This document shows, piece after piece, positions 9,586-18,440 of a stretch of DNA of 64,000 nt. The stretch spans positions 107,185 to 171,184 of the forward strand of contig CAJTCR010000003.1 of assembly GCA_910574915.1 (NCBI GenBank), written 5' to 3'. The notes below the pieces were generated by a model that had not been told where the DNA came from, did not search any database, and saw only the letters and a list, made by a program, of their open reading frames with translations. The translations under genes were made by a program, and so were the position numbers. The number at the start of each line of letters is the position of its first letter. Position 1 is the stretch's first letter. This stretch comes from Eubacteriaceae bacterium. Lineage in GTDB: Bacteria > Bacillota > Clostridia > Lachnospirales > Lachnospiraceae.

Positions 9586-10305
9586 CTATTTTAAAATAGA
9601 AAATCCAAGGCTTTCCCCATCCCTTGCAAACATCTGCACTGTTTCCAATGAAAATTGGATAAGGTCTTTGCCGAAATTTGGTAGTTTAGACAGCAGATCA
9701 TTTGTTACTGTAATAATGTCTACTCCACACCGGTCTGCCTGTATAATATTAAACACCTCCCGGCAGCTTGCCCACAGACTCTGTGTACCTGATTTTTGTT
9801 TGCATATATCTGCTGTTTCCTTCATTATCGGCTCTGCATCTACACCTGCATCCATAATTCTTCCCGCAAATACAGATACAATATTCTGTGTACCTTCTGC
9901 TAATGCATCTACCGACTGCTGAACCTGATTCACCGTAAAGACGGCTGTCACATTCAATTTTATACCATCCGCTGATAATCTTTGAATCAGAGGAATGCTA
10001 GACTCTCCTTTTGTATTCGTAATTGGAATTTTTACATACACATTATTACCCAAAGCAGCAATTACTTTTGCCTCTTTTTCCATTGTCTCAAAATCATCAG
10101 CAAACACTTCAAAGGATAACGGCAGATCGGGTATTGCCTTTACTACCTCTGCGGAAAACGACACATAATCGCTCACGCCTGCTTTCTTCATCAACGATGG
10201 GTTTGTTGTAAAACCTTTGACAATCCCTTTTGCGTATTCCGCTTTCATCCCATCAATATCTGCACCATCTGCAAAAACAGCAATCTTTAAATCTTCGGCT
10301 CTCAT
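9586..10305 (-). CDS. Transaldolase (short, TalC/FSA-like)
   Basis: This 239-residue enzyme belongs to the short transaldolase/fructose-6-phosphate aldolase family. TTNPS (33-37) and the Schiff-base Lys92 in YVKIPIT are present. Transaldolase can make sedoheptulose 7-phosphate, the entry substrate for heptose. Its position next to gmhA and the other heptose genes suggests it is dedicated to that supply rather than to general pentose metabolism. The start at 10305 is set by GGAGGAGATAGGTAAG; a longer frame to 10368 overlaps the upstream gene and is not needed. Confidence 0.85.
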   Translation of the reverse strand: MRAEDLKIAVFADGADIDGMKAEYAKGIVKGFTTNPSLMKKAGVSDYVSFSAEVVKAIPDLPLSFEVFADDFETMEKEAKVIAALGNNVYVKIPITNTKGESSIPLIQRLSADGIKLNVTAVFTVNQVQQSVDALAEGTQNIVSVFAGRIMDAGVDAEPIMKETADICKQKSGTQSLWASCREVFNIIQADRCGVDIITVTNDLLSKLPNFGKDLIQFSLETVQMFARDGESLGFSILK

Positions 10306-10322
10306 CTTACCTATCTCCTCCT

Positions 10323-10883
10323 TTATACAATCGCATTTACCAGCAAATGCCAAATCACGCCCTGCCATCCTTCCGCATGAGGCGTAATCCTTTTTTCATC
10401 CACAACTGGTATCAAAATACAAGCATCTGATACTTCTTTTGCATATCCACCGTTTCTGGATACAATCGAAATAATTCTGGAACCTTGAACTTTTGCAAGC
10501 TTTAAAGCATTTACAATATTTAAGGAAGTTGTTTCGCTCCCTCCTCCTACAGAAAATACCATAACAGCATCCTGTTTCTGAATTCTGGATGTTTTCAGCC
10601 ACTCACAAAAGGTTGTTTCCCATCCTTCATCATTTGTCCTTGCCGTTAATTCTGAAACATTATCTGTTGGCGCATACGTCTCAATGCCGCCGATTTTTCT
10701 GAAATCATTTACAGCATGGGATGCATTTGCAGCGCTGCCGCCCACACCTAAAATAAATAACCTGCCTTGTTGCTCCCGTAATGTTTTAAGAATACTGATC
10801 GACTTTACTATTTCTTCCCGTGAAATCTTATTTACAATTTCCTGTGTTTCTGCCAAATATTTGTCCACATATTCTCTGCTCAT
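10323..10883 (-). CDS. gmhA: SIS-domain sedoheptulose-7-phosphate isomerase (GmhA-like)
   Basis: This 186-residue SIS-domain protein has the phosphosugar loop LGVGGSAANASHAVNDF and a second FSVGGGSETT loop, as in GmhA-type isomerases. These convert sedoheptulose 7-phosphate to D-glycero-D-manno-heptose 7-phosphate. The C-terminal ITPHAEGWQGVIWHLLVN segment matches the family's His-containing active site. The start at 10883 follows AAGGAACGATAAAA; the longer frame has no ribosome site. It lies between the transaldolase and an SDR, with kinase, phosphatase and guanylyltransferase genes just upstream, so the substrate assignment is well supported by context. Confidence 0.82.
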   Translation of the reverse strand: MSREYVDKYLAETQEIVNKISREEIVKSISILKTLREQQGRLFILGVGGSAANASHAVNDFRKIGGIETYAPTDNVSELTARTNDEGWETTFCEWLKTSRIQKQDAVMVFSVGGGSETTSLNIVNALKLAKVQGSRIISIVSRNGGYAKEVSDACILIPVVDEKRITPHAEGWQGVIWHLLVNAIV

Positions 10884-10911
10884 TTTTATCGTTCCTTTCT
10901 TTTCAAATCTC

Positions 10912-11775
10912 TTATTCATCCCAGGCAAAGCCTCTATCTGCTGGAAGGATGCGACGCAGTGTATAAATATCACTGTCCTGTATCTGATTCAAACGTGTAT
11001 GCAGATCCATCCATGAATCCCACACCGCACTGATTAACCTGCCTGTAATCCCATCACTCTTATCAGAAGCAAGGTATACACACAAATCAGCCGGAACCTG
11101 CAAGTCTGTTCCTCCTGTTTGAAGCTGCTGCACAGCTTTTACATATTCTTTGCCTATTACTGTTTCATCCACGCTGAGGATATCTGTCAAAAGCTGTGTA
11201 TTCATAGCTCCTGGTGCAACTGCATTGATATCTATGCCGTCCTCTTTATATTCCTGAGCAAAATTTTCGGTAATCCTGACAACTGCCGCTTTCGATGCTG
11301 CATAAGCACTAAAATACGGTCTGGGCGATGCTGCGCCCCCACCTGACAGATTGATAATCTTTCCGTATGTCTGCTTTTTCATATGTGGTATCGCGTATCG
11401 TATCATATGTACCGTTCCATACAAATTCACTTCAACCGCTTTTTTCCATTCATCCATATCTACTGTATCAATAGCACCTTTTGCCCCATGTATTCCCGCA
11501 TTATTCACTAAAATATCAATTTTTCCAAAATGCCGCATACAGGTACTGCATACTTGTGCCGCATCTTCTTGCTTTGCAACATCTGCCTGTATTGGAATCA
11601 CCTTGCCAACATACTTCTCTTTATCCTGAAAAACAGAAATGTTTTTTTCTAATTCCCGCATATTCCTTGCACAAACAATTAAAGAGGCTCCTTCCTCAAG
11701 AAAACGTTCTGCAATTTTATATCCGAGTCCACGGCTCGCTCCAGTAATAATTGCTGTTCTGCCTTTTAACTTCAT
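10912..11775 (-). CDS. Short-chain dehydrogenase/reductase
   Basis: This is a classical SDR of 287 residues with the TGASRGLG cofactor motif (11-18), NNAG (91-94), a catalytic Ser144 and Tyr158/Lys162. It is likely to oxidise or reduce a sugar or a sugar nucleotide. Its start overlaps the stop of the HddC-GmhB fusion as ATGA, so it is coupled to heptose synthesis. A role in tailoring the heptose, or in making a second sugar, is an inference. Its C-terminal 40 residues extend beyond the usual SDR end and carry no known motif. Confidence 0.75.
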   Translation of the reverse strand: MKLKGRTAIITGASRGLGYKIAERFLEEGASLIVCARNMRELEKNISVFQDKEKYVGKVIPIQADVAKQEDAAQVCSTCMRHFGKIDILVNNAGIHGAKGAIDTVDMDEWKKAVEVNLYGTVHMIRYAIPHMKKQTYGKIINLSGGGAASPRPYFSAYAASKAAVVRITENFAQEYKEDGIDINAVAPGAMNTQLLTDILSVDETVIGKEYVKAVQQLQTGGTDLQVPADLCVYLASDKSDGITGRLISAVWDSWMDLHTRLNQIQDSDIYTLRRILPADRGFAWDE

Positions 11776-13115
11776 TCTGCGCCTCCTTTTGGTAATTTTT
11801 CTGAAAATTCATACAGGCTGTTGCAAATTATCTTGGGTCTATTATTTTTCAGCCTTCCACACATGTCGCATTTCAAATCTCCTATCAAAACTGTCTGTAG
11901 CCCAATACGATGCCCTGCCAAAATATCCGTATAAGAATCACCAACCATATAAGACTTTTCCAAATCAATATGATATGTCTCCAATGGTCTTTGAAACAAT
12001 CCTGTCCGCGGCTTTCTGCAAGCACACCGTTTGTTCAAAAATGTTTCTCTTGTATAAGCCGTCTTTTTTTCTGAATGCGGACACATAAAAATACCATCTA
12101 TTTCGCATAGGTTTTTAACCGACAGATCCAGCAGATATTGATTGATATCATACAGCTTGCCTAATGTCGTCTTTCCTTTTGCAGCAGCCGGTTGATTTGT
12201 AACAACAAAAATATAATATCCTTTTTCTTTGATTGCTTTAAGCGCCTCCAATACACGGTTCCGTAAAGAAAACTGGCATATTTTTAACGGAGATTCTAAT
12301 TCTTCTGTATCTTCATTAAATACAATTTCATTCACCACTCCGTCCCTGTCCAAAAAAACTGCCGGTCTTTTTTCCAGGAAGCGCTTCTTTGCGTAATCTT
12401 CAAATTCTTTCAAAGACTCTGGCGTACCAATTTCATAAAACCTTTTATGCACAAGACATGCTTCCAGTTTCTTTTCTACAGATACCAAATTCTGGATATC
12501 CGCCACATCAAGAAAACATCCCTGTGTATAATTCTCAAACAAAGTACGTTCATAAATACAGACACCGTAATCAATATAATTCATCTGCAAAACAGTATGC
12601 AGCTTATCGTATAATATAATCTTGCCGTCCTGGTAAATCACATTGCTTTTATCCAGCATGTTCTCATTTTTCAATATTGTCATAAGCGCTTTGGCACCAG
12701 ATTTTTTTCCGATATAATACCGGTAAAGTACCTCTGCGTAATCAATATCCATAAAGGAATCTCCATAGACTACCATAAAATCACTTTTCAGATATGGCAG
12801 TGCCTTTCTGATTGCGCCACCTGTTCCTAACAGCTTTTGTCCATCATAGGAATAAGCAATGTGAATCCCATAGGAAGCTCCCTCACCGAAATATTCTTCA
12901 ATCATGTGCGCATAATGCCCTACACAAAAAACAAAATTTTTAAATCCGGCACTTACCAGCAACTGTAACTGATATGCAAAAAATGGTTTTCCATTTACAT
13001 CTACAAGCGGTTTTGGACAATGGCATGTATAGTCTTTCAGCCTTGTCCCCATCCCGCCCATCATAACAACTACCTGCACATTCGCCGGCTCTAGTAAATC
13101 TTCCAATTTTTCCAT
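11772..13115 (-). CDS. Bifunctional heptose-1-phosphate guanylyltransferase / heptose-bisphosphate phosphatase (HddC-GmhB fusion)
   Basis: This 447-residue protein joins two enzymes. Residues 12-245 are a nucleotidyltransferase with GGMGTRLK (20-27), PKPLVDVNGKP and the GTGGA loop. Residues 253-440 are a HAD phosphatase of the GmhB type with DRDGVVN (256-262), VVTNQ, the zinc cysteines of CACRKP and GDSYTD. Together they would remove the C1 phosphate pair-wise in the pathway: GmhB dephosphorylates heptose 1,7-bisphosphate at C7 and HddC adds GMP, yielding GDP-D-glycero-alpha-D-manno-heptose. These activities are usually separate proteins. The start at 13115 follows CGGAGGAAGT. Confidence 0.83.
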   Translation of the reverse strand: MEKLEDLLEPANVQVVVMMGGMGTRLKDYTCHCPKPLVDVNGKPFFAYQLQLLVSAGFKNFVFCVGHYAHMIEEYFGEGASYGIHIAYSYDGQKLLGTGGAIRKALPYLKSDFMVVYGDSFMDIDYAEVLYRYYIGKKSGAKALMTILKNENMLDKSNVIYQDGKIILYDKLHTVLQMNYIDYGVCIYERTLFENYTQGCFLDVADIQNLVSVEKKLEACLVHKRFYEIGTPESLKEFEDYAKKRFLEKRPAVFLDRDGVVNEIVFNEDTEELESPLKICQFSLRNRVLEALKAIKEKGYYIFVVTNQPAAAKGKTTLGKLYDINQYLLDLSVKNLCEIDGIFMCPHSEKKTAYTRETFLNKRCACRKPRTGLFQRPLETYHIDLEKSYMVGDSYTDILAGHRIGLQTVLIGDLKCDMCGRLKNNRPKIICNSLYEFSEKLPKGGAE

Positions 13116-13128
13116 ACTTCCTCCGGCA

Positions 13129-14106
13129 TTATCCAATAATCTTCGCACCCTCCATTTCAAACCGGAACCTGACTTCCTGCATTCCTGCTTCCCTTAACAC
13201 CTTGCGCAGCCGAATTTTATCCTCCGCATAAAACAACATAAACCCACCACCGCCTGCACCAATCAATTTTCCGCCTTTTGCACCATTTTCCATTGCAAGC
13301 TGATACCATTCATCCATCTTAGGATTTGACATTCCTCCAGACCGTTTTTTCTTATACTCCCAATGGACATTCATGATCTTTGCAAATTCTTCCAGATTTC
13401 CTTCTTCAAATGCCTTCTTACTTTGAAGTCCAAGCTCCTTGACAAAATCCAGATTTGCCACCATACTGCTATCATGTTCTTTACTCCTCTTATCCTGCTC
13501 TGCCAAAATTGTTGATGCAGATCTGGAGTATCCTGTAAAAAACAGCAATAAATGATCTTCTAAATTGTATAATGTTTCATCACTCAAGCTCAACGGGTCT
13601 ACCCATACATAACCATCCTTACGAAAGTCCATACAAGTAATCCCACCATATGCTGCAATATACTGATCCTGTTTTCCAATCGGTTCCTTTAAGCGCTCCA
13701 TCTCAATTTCACAAGCTTCTTCTGCTAATGTCCTTGTACTGACAATATCTCCTTTATAAGCATGTAGCGCTTTTAGCAGTCCGATCGTAAATGTACTTGA
13801 AGACCCAAGCCCTGTTCCCGCTGGAATATCTGCCATAGAGCAAATCTCTAATTTTTTAGGTGGTATATCCAAAAGCTTAAGCGCCTCTCTTATAATAGGA
13901 TGCTGGATTTCTTCTAAGGATGTAACCCGTTCCTGTTTGGAATATTTAATCAGCATTTCTTCTCCAAAGGTTTCATGCACCAGTATGTATACATATTTGT
14001 CAATCGCTGCGGATATTAGAAATCCCTCATGTTCCTTGTAATAGGACGGCAGGTCTGTCCCGCCTCCTCCTAACGATATTCTTAACGGACTACGTGCAAT
14101 TATCAT
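13129..14106 (-). CDS. hddA: GHMP-family D-glycero-D-manno-heptose 7-phosphate kinase (HddA-like)
   Basis: This 325-residue GHMP kinase opens with IIARSPLRISLGGGGTDLP, a hallmark of HddA and fucokinase-like sugar kinases. It has the ATP loop PAGTGLGSSS near residues 104-113 and the C-terminal GAGGGGFMLFY loop. It should phosphorylate heptose 7-phosphate at C1. Its neighbours supply the steps before (GmhA) and after (GmhB-HddC), which fixes the assignment. The ATG overlaps the stop of nothing upstream but its own 5' end overlaps the preceding oxidoreductase stop by four bases, so translation is coupled. Confidence 0.85.
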   Translation of the reverse strand: MIIARSPLRISLGGGGTDLPSYYKEHEGFLISAAIDKYVYILVHETFGEEMLIKYSKQERVTSLEEIQHPIIREALKLLDIPPKKLEICSMADIPAGTGLGSSSTFTIGLLKALHAYKGDIVSTRTLAEEACEIEMERLKEPIGKQDQYIAAYGGITCMDFRKDGYVWVDPLSLSDETLYNLEDHLLLFFTGYSRSASTILAEQDKRSKEHDSSMVANLDFVKELGLQSKKAFEEGNLEEFAKIMNVHWEYKKKRSGGMSNPKMDEWYQLAMENGAKGGKLIGAGGGGFMLFYAEDKIRLRKVLREAGMQEVRFRFEMEGAKIIG

Positions 14107-15086
14107 CGTGATCTCCTTCCATATATTTTTTCGACGATCTTCAATGCCTCATATGCATCCTCAATACCTCCCATACGCAAAGGAGCACCAGATGCAATCG
14201 CTGATACCATATCTTCAAATTCCATCTTCCATGACTGATCTCCTCTTGGATATTCATAAATTACGGTTTCTGGCGGGCCCATCTCAGGCAGCATTTTATA
14301 GTATGACAGCTTTTCTGTCCCATAACTGCCGCCTATGCCTTCCACTGCCAGTTTTGCTTTTTCACAGTAAATTTCAAAAGAAAACATGTTTTTCCATTCT
14401 GTACAGCTCACCTGTAACCACGCCGCTCGTTGATCCGCTTTTTTCAGGCATAGGAATCCATTGTCATCCACATCCATATCCCAGAAATACGTTGCCGCAA
14501 ATCCATCCACTTCTGCAAAATCACCCATAAACCAACGTGACAGGTCAATCAGATGTACTCCCTGGTCGATTGTCTCTCCGCCACCGGACAGCTTTACATC
14601 TGCACGCCATTCCCTGTCATACCCCACTCTGCCCCCATGCCCATACCTGCCTCGTATAAACATAATTTTTCCAACATCTTCAAGCTCTGTCAGTTCTTTT
14701 GCTTTTAATAATGCCGGATGATATCTGTGATTAAATCCTACTTTTACTTTCAAATCCGTTCCTTTTACTGCATCTATAATCGGCTCTAGCTCTCTGGAAC
14801 TAATTCCTCCCGGCTTTTCCACAATCACATGAATCCCATGCTTTACCGCATAAAGTGTAATGGGTGCCAACTGGTAATTCAATACAGCCACAACGACCAT
14901 CTCTATCTTTCCGCTTTCAATCAGCTCTTTATAATTATCTGTCACAAAATCACATTTTACTGTTTCAGCCAATTTCTGCGCCTTTTCTATACATACATCA
15001 CAAACCCCTGTCACCTGATGAGGAGAGTGCACAGCTTCTGCGCGCTTTCCTCCTATCAAGCCACATCCTATAATTCCTACACGCAT
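14103..15086 (-). CDS. Gfo/Idh/MocA-family oxidoreductase
   Basis: This 327-residue NAD(P)-dependent sugar oxidoreductase has an N-terminal Rossmann motif GIIGCGLIGGKRA and the EKPGG motif near residue 97 that carries the catalytic lysine. NHRYHP follows in the second domain. Such enzymes oxidise or reduce the ring of a sugar or sugar nucleotide. The start at 15086 follows AAGGAGAAAATA. It lies between an epimerase and the heptose kinase; whether it acts on the heptose or on another residue is not visible. Confidence 0.82.
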   Translation of the reverse strand: MRVGIIGCGLIGGKRAEAVHSPHQVTGVCDVCIEKAQKLAETVKCDFVTDNYKELIESGKIEMVVVAVLNYQLAPITLYAVKHGIHVIVEKPGGISSRELEPIIDAVKGTDLKVKVGFNHRYHPALLKAKELTELEDVGKIMFIRGRYGHGGRVGYDREWRADVKLSGGGETIDQGVHLIDLSRWFMGDFAEVDGFAATYFWDMDVDDNGFLCLKKADQRAAWLQVSCTEWKNMFSFEIYCEKAKLAVEGIGGSYGTEKLSYYKMLPEMGPPETVIYEYPRGDQSWKMEFEDMVSAIASGAPLRMGGIEDAYEALKIVEKIYGRRSR

Positions 15087-15096
15087 TATTTTCTCC

Positions 15097-16053
15097 TTAT
15101 CTGCGTACTTCAAATACCCATTCATTCTTTTCCAAAAAATCAACGGTTTTCAATATACCATCTCGGATTCCATATTTGGGCTTCCAACCAAGAGAACGCA
15201 CTTTACTCGTATCCAAATAAATAAATGGATTATCACCGATCCATCCTCTTTCCCCGCCTGCATAAGTATATTTTGGTTGCAGCCCCATCCGCTGTGCAAT
15301 CCATGAAGCAGAATCATCCACCTCACAATATTCGTCTGTCCCCAGATTATAAATATTTACCTGGTTCTTCGCCTGTCCAATGACTGTAAAAATTGCATCC
15401 AGGCAATCCTGCACATACAAATATGATTTTTTCTGTTTTCCATTGCCCAGTATATGCAAACTCTGCGGATTTTCTTTCAGCTTTTTATAAAAATCAAAAA
15501 CATGTCCATGCGTATACCGCTCTCCCAAAATAGATACAAAACGAAAAATATATACTGTATATCCAAAACCTTGTGCATATGCTCCAAGCATCCCCTCACA
15601 TGCCAGCTTAGAAGCACCATACAAAGACGTCTGCACTGGAAAAGGTGCCTGTTCAGGCGTTGGTATCACTTCTGCTTCACCATAAACAGAACCTGTAGAA
15701 GAAAACCCTATATTGCTGATTTTATTTTTTCGCATAGCTTCCAGCACATGAAACGTCGCAACTGTATTCTGCTCCAAATCCTTCTTTGGATGCTCGCAGC
15801 CCATACGCACATCTGCATTTGCAGAAAAATGAAACACAAAATCACTCCCCTGCATCGCATATGCCATTTTTTCTTCGTCCAGCGTATCTCCTACCACAAG
15901 TTTGAATCTGCTGTTTTTAGATGCCTGCTCCAAAAACTCTCTTCTTCCTGTAGAAAAATTATCGTACGCGACTACCTCATCCCCTTTGTCAAGAATCCTG
16001 TCTACCATGTTTGAACCAATGAACCCGGCGCCGCCTGTTACAAAATATTTCAT
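15097..16053 (-). CDS. NAD-dependent epimerase/dehydratase (UDP-glucose 4-epimerase-like)
   Basis: This 318-residue extended SDR has TGGAGFIGSN at residues 5-14, SSTGSVYGE near 117 and a catalytic SLYGASK motif. It most resembles UDP-sugar or GDP-sugar C4 epimerases. The ATG at 16053 follows GGAGGCATACAT, and a longer frame to 16080 has no ribosome site. It is ten bases from the Gfo/Idh gene. Together they may convert one nucleotide sugar to a rarer form. Substrate is not assignable by eye. Confidence 0.8.
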   Translation of the reverse strand: MKYFVTGGAGFIGSNMVDRILDKGDEVVAYDNFSTGRREFLEQASKNSRFKLVVGDTLDEEKMAYAMQGSDFVFHFSANADVRMGCEHPKKDLEQNTVATFHVLEAMRKNKISNIGFSSTGSVYGEAEVIPTPEQAPFPVQTSLYGASKLACEGMLGAYAQGFGYTVYIFRFVSILGERYTHGHVFDFYKKLKENPQSLHILGNGKQKKSYLYVQDCLDAIFTVIGQAKNQVNIYNLGTDEYCEVDDSASWIAQRMGLQPKYTYAGGERGWIGDNPFIYLDTSKVRSLGWKPKYGIRDGILKTVDFLEKNEWVFEVRR

Positions 16054-16105
16054 ATGTATGCCTCCATATATTTTTGTCACTTTTTCTAATCGCTGAATCC
16101 TCCAT

Positions 16106-16555
16106 TTATTCTGCGGTCAGCTCCTTTTCTCGTTTCTGTCCTTTCAAAAATAATTTTTTTGATAGAAAACTATATACCAGCAGTATGCTTGTTGCTCCCG
16201 CTTTGCAAAGCATTTTTCCTGCCTGTACACTGTTTACTGCATCATTTCCTAGCAAATAAAGGTATATAACGTCGTAAAAAAACCACAGAAAAAACGTATT
16301 AATCAATAATCCTATCAGGCTCAAACAAACAAATACAGCAAATTCTTTTTTTCTGGACCAGCCATCCTTATGGTCAAATACGAAATTTACGCTCAACCAA
16401 TAATTTGCAATCATAGAGCAGAAATAGGAAGCTATGTTTGAAGCAATATAGTGAATATGATACATACTTAACAAACTAAATACAGCAAAATCAATGATCG
16501 CTGTTATAACACCTGTTAGGCTGTATTTTAATATCTGTATAAATAAATTCTTCAT
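16106..16555 (-). CDS. GtrA-family small membrane protein
   Basis: This 149-residue protein has four hydrophobic segments and the GtrA-type patterns SLTGVITAIIDFAVFSLL near the start and ASNIASYFCSMIANYWLSVNFVF in the second and third helices. GtrA proteins are thought to flip polyprenyl-phosphate sugars. The likely partner is the GtrB-like enzyme at 8587-9561. The next gene downstream starts 52 bases away, the largest gap in this stretch of the operon. Confidence 0.85.
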   Translation of the reverse strand: MKNLFIQILKYSLTGVITAIIDFAVFSLLSMYHIHYIASNIASYFCSMIANYWLSVNFVFDHKDGWSRKKEFAVFVCLSLIGLLINTFFLWFFYDVIYLYLLGNDAVNSVQAGKMLCKAGATSILLVYSFLSKKLFLKGQKREKELTAE

Positions 16556-16579
16556 ATGGTATCTTTCCTGTTTTCCTAC

Positions 16580-17298
16580 CTATTTCGGATACAATGTCAT
16601 GCCTATTGCAATATTGCAAAACTGTAAAGGAATTGGTATCGGAAAATATCTTTTATGTTTAATAACAAAATATTTTTCTATCTCTTCGATAATTTCATAC
16701 GGCAAATTAATATGCTCGGATTGAATAAACCATTTATAATCCATATGATACAAGCGATGAAATAAACGTTCCGCGCTTATTTTTCTGCAAACTGTATACG
16801 CAAGGCTCCCTTCGCATGGTATCACAATATGTGCTACCCCCCCCTTGTTAATACACGATGCATCTGTTTGACCGCTTCCGGTAAATTTGGCAGGTGTTCT
16901 AATACATGAATTGCTATTACCCGGTCAAAGCATCCTTTCTCAGCATATATTTCCTGACAGTCTCCCACTATGGCATTCACACGAGGATACTTTTCCTTCA
17001 ATGTTTTAACTAAATTTTTTCTTAGTTCCAAAATTGCATAGGACTGAACCTCCATATTTTCAAATGGAATATGGCTGCCAATCCCTCCACCGATTTCTAA
17101 TGTCTTCCAAAATTTTTTTCTTTTCTGATCTTTTTTAAAAGCCTTCGCAGGATAATTTTGATTAAAAATCTCTACTGCTCCAAATTTTTTCGGAAGCGCA
17201 TCCAGCCACTGATGGAAAAAATCTTCTTTTATTTCTTGTTGCTTTTTATTTAATTTGGGCAATTTTTTTGGCCATTTTTCAACCGTTTTATTTTTCAT
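16580..17298 (-). CDS. SAM-dependent methyltransferase, phase-variable, frameshifted at G8 (OFF)
   Basis: One extra G in the run at 16837-16844 restores a 239-residue methyltransferase. As it stands, translation stops at residue 154 directly after the run (Arg-Gly-Gly-stop). The N-terminal half has LEIGGGIGSHI as SAM motif, IVGDCQEI and the VIAIHVLEHLPNLPEA motif. The out-of-frame half continues as HIVIPCEGSLAY, a Leu-Phe-His-Arg region and HINLPYEIIEEIE, matching the usual C-terminus of this methyltransferase family. The start at 17298 has GGGAGAGG six bases upstream; an ATG at 17304 lies too close to it. The acceptor is unknown. Confidence 0.8.
16837..16844 (-). repeat. Poly-G tract, G8 (gene out of frame)
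   Basis: Eight C on the plus strand. With eight, the coding strand reads AGG-GGG-GGG-TAG and stops. With nine it reads AGG-GGG-GGG-GTA-GCA and continues for 85 codons. Confidence 0.9.
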
Positions 17299-17300
17299 TC

Positions 17301-18413
17301 TCATCCTCTCCCGTTTATGATCTGTTTCCGATACACATCTAAAACTTTCCGCGCAGTCAGCTCCCAAGAAAACCTTTTTGCATTGCTAAATCCCTTTTCC
17401 ACATAAAACGCATATAATTCTTTCTCTTCCTCTAACCGCAGCATATATCCTGCAAAATTCTCCCAATCTGCCGGTTCCACCAGCACTCCTGCATCTCCCA
17501 CAATCTCTGGTATGCTTGTAACTTTGCTGCTGATCACCGGCTTCCCAAAATTCATCGCCTCCAGCACCGGCAGCCCAAATCCTTCATACCAGGTAGGATA
17601 CAAAAATGCAAAGCAGTTCCGATACAAATTCGCCAGTTCTTCATCTGAAACATACTCTGTTACGATCACATCCTGTGCCAGCCCCAAAGATTCTATTTCC
17701 TTCGTAAAGTTCTCCTGCAGCCATCCATAGCCGCCGGCGATGCACAGCTTTTTATACTCTTTTGACTGTTCCTTATAGCGCCGGTAAGCTTTTAACAGTG
17801 TCCCGTAATTTTTCCTTGGCTCGATCGTTCCGACTGACAGAAAAAATGCGCCCTGCTTTAAGCAGAACTTTTGCAGTACCTGCCGGTCTTCTTTTTCGGT
17901 TAAGAGCGTGTCCCGGTTTCCGCAGTAAATGACCTCTATTTTGTGTTCCGGCACACTTGGGAAAAAATGCAGCAGGCGTTCTTTTGTATATTTGGAAATT
18001 GCAATCACCTGATCCGCAAACAGCATCGCATCGAGCGTTCCCTGGTAGCAAAATAGGCGGTTTGCTTCCGTCGTATATTCTGGATGGTCCATAAAGCAGA
18101 CATCATAGATCGTAACGATCTTTTTTGCCGAAAGATCTTTTGGATAGCGAAAATTGTTAGCGTGCACAAGATCCAGCTTTTTCATCGTGCTGTCCTCGTC
18201 GCTGAAATTTTTCACTAACTTTTCCTCAAAGTTTTTCTTCCGGATTCTTGTAGCATGTTCGGTGGTATGCGGCCTGTAATCATAAAACCACGGCAGCAGC
18301 GTATATTCATTTTCCTTGTCTATCTTTGCAAGCGCCCGGATAAGCTGATCTGCATAAAATCCCGTCCCGGATTTATTTTCACAAGTCTGGCTGATGTCAA
18401 ATCCTATTTTCAT
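17301..18413 (-). CDS. GT4-family glycosyltransferase
   Basis: This 370-residue GT-B enzyme matches the retaining GT4 family. The central strand [18 protein letters not shown] begins the C-terminal nucleotide-sugar domain, and the E-x7-E signature is seen in [18 protein letters not shown]. Many relatives are mannosyl- or rhamnosyltransferases that extend a polymer at the cytosolic face of the membrane. CAGGAGAACAGAG precedes the ATG. It ends three bases before the start of the phase-variable methyltransferase. Confidence 0.87.
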   Translation of the reverse strand: MKIGFDISQTCENKSGTGFYADQLIRALAKIDKENEYTLLPWFYDYRPHTTEHATRIRKKNFEEKLVKNFSDEDSTMKKLDLVHANNFRYPKDLSAKKIVTIYDVCFMDHPEYTTEANRLFCYQGTLDAMLFADQVIAISKYTKERLLHFFPSVPEHKIEVIYCGNRDTLLTEKEDRQVLQKFCLKQGAFFLSVGTIEPRKNYGTLLKAYRRYKEQSKEYKKLCIAGGYGWLQENFTKEIESLGLAQDVIVTEYVSDEELANLYRNCFAFLYPTWYEGFGLPVLEAMNFGKPVISSKVTSIPEIVGDAGVLVEPADWENFAGYMLRLEEEKELYAFYVEKGFSNAKRFSWELTARKVLDVYRKQIINGRG

Positions 18414-18440
18414 TCTCTGTTCTCCTGATTCTGCCGGCTG

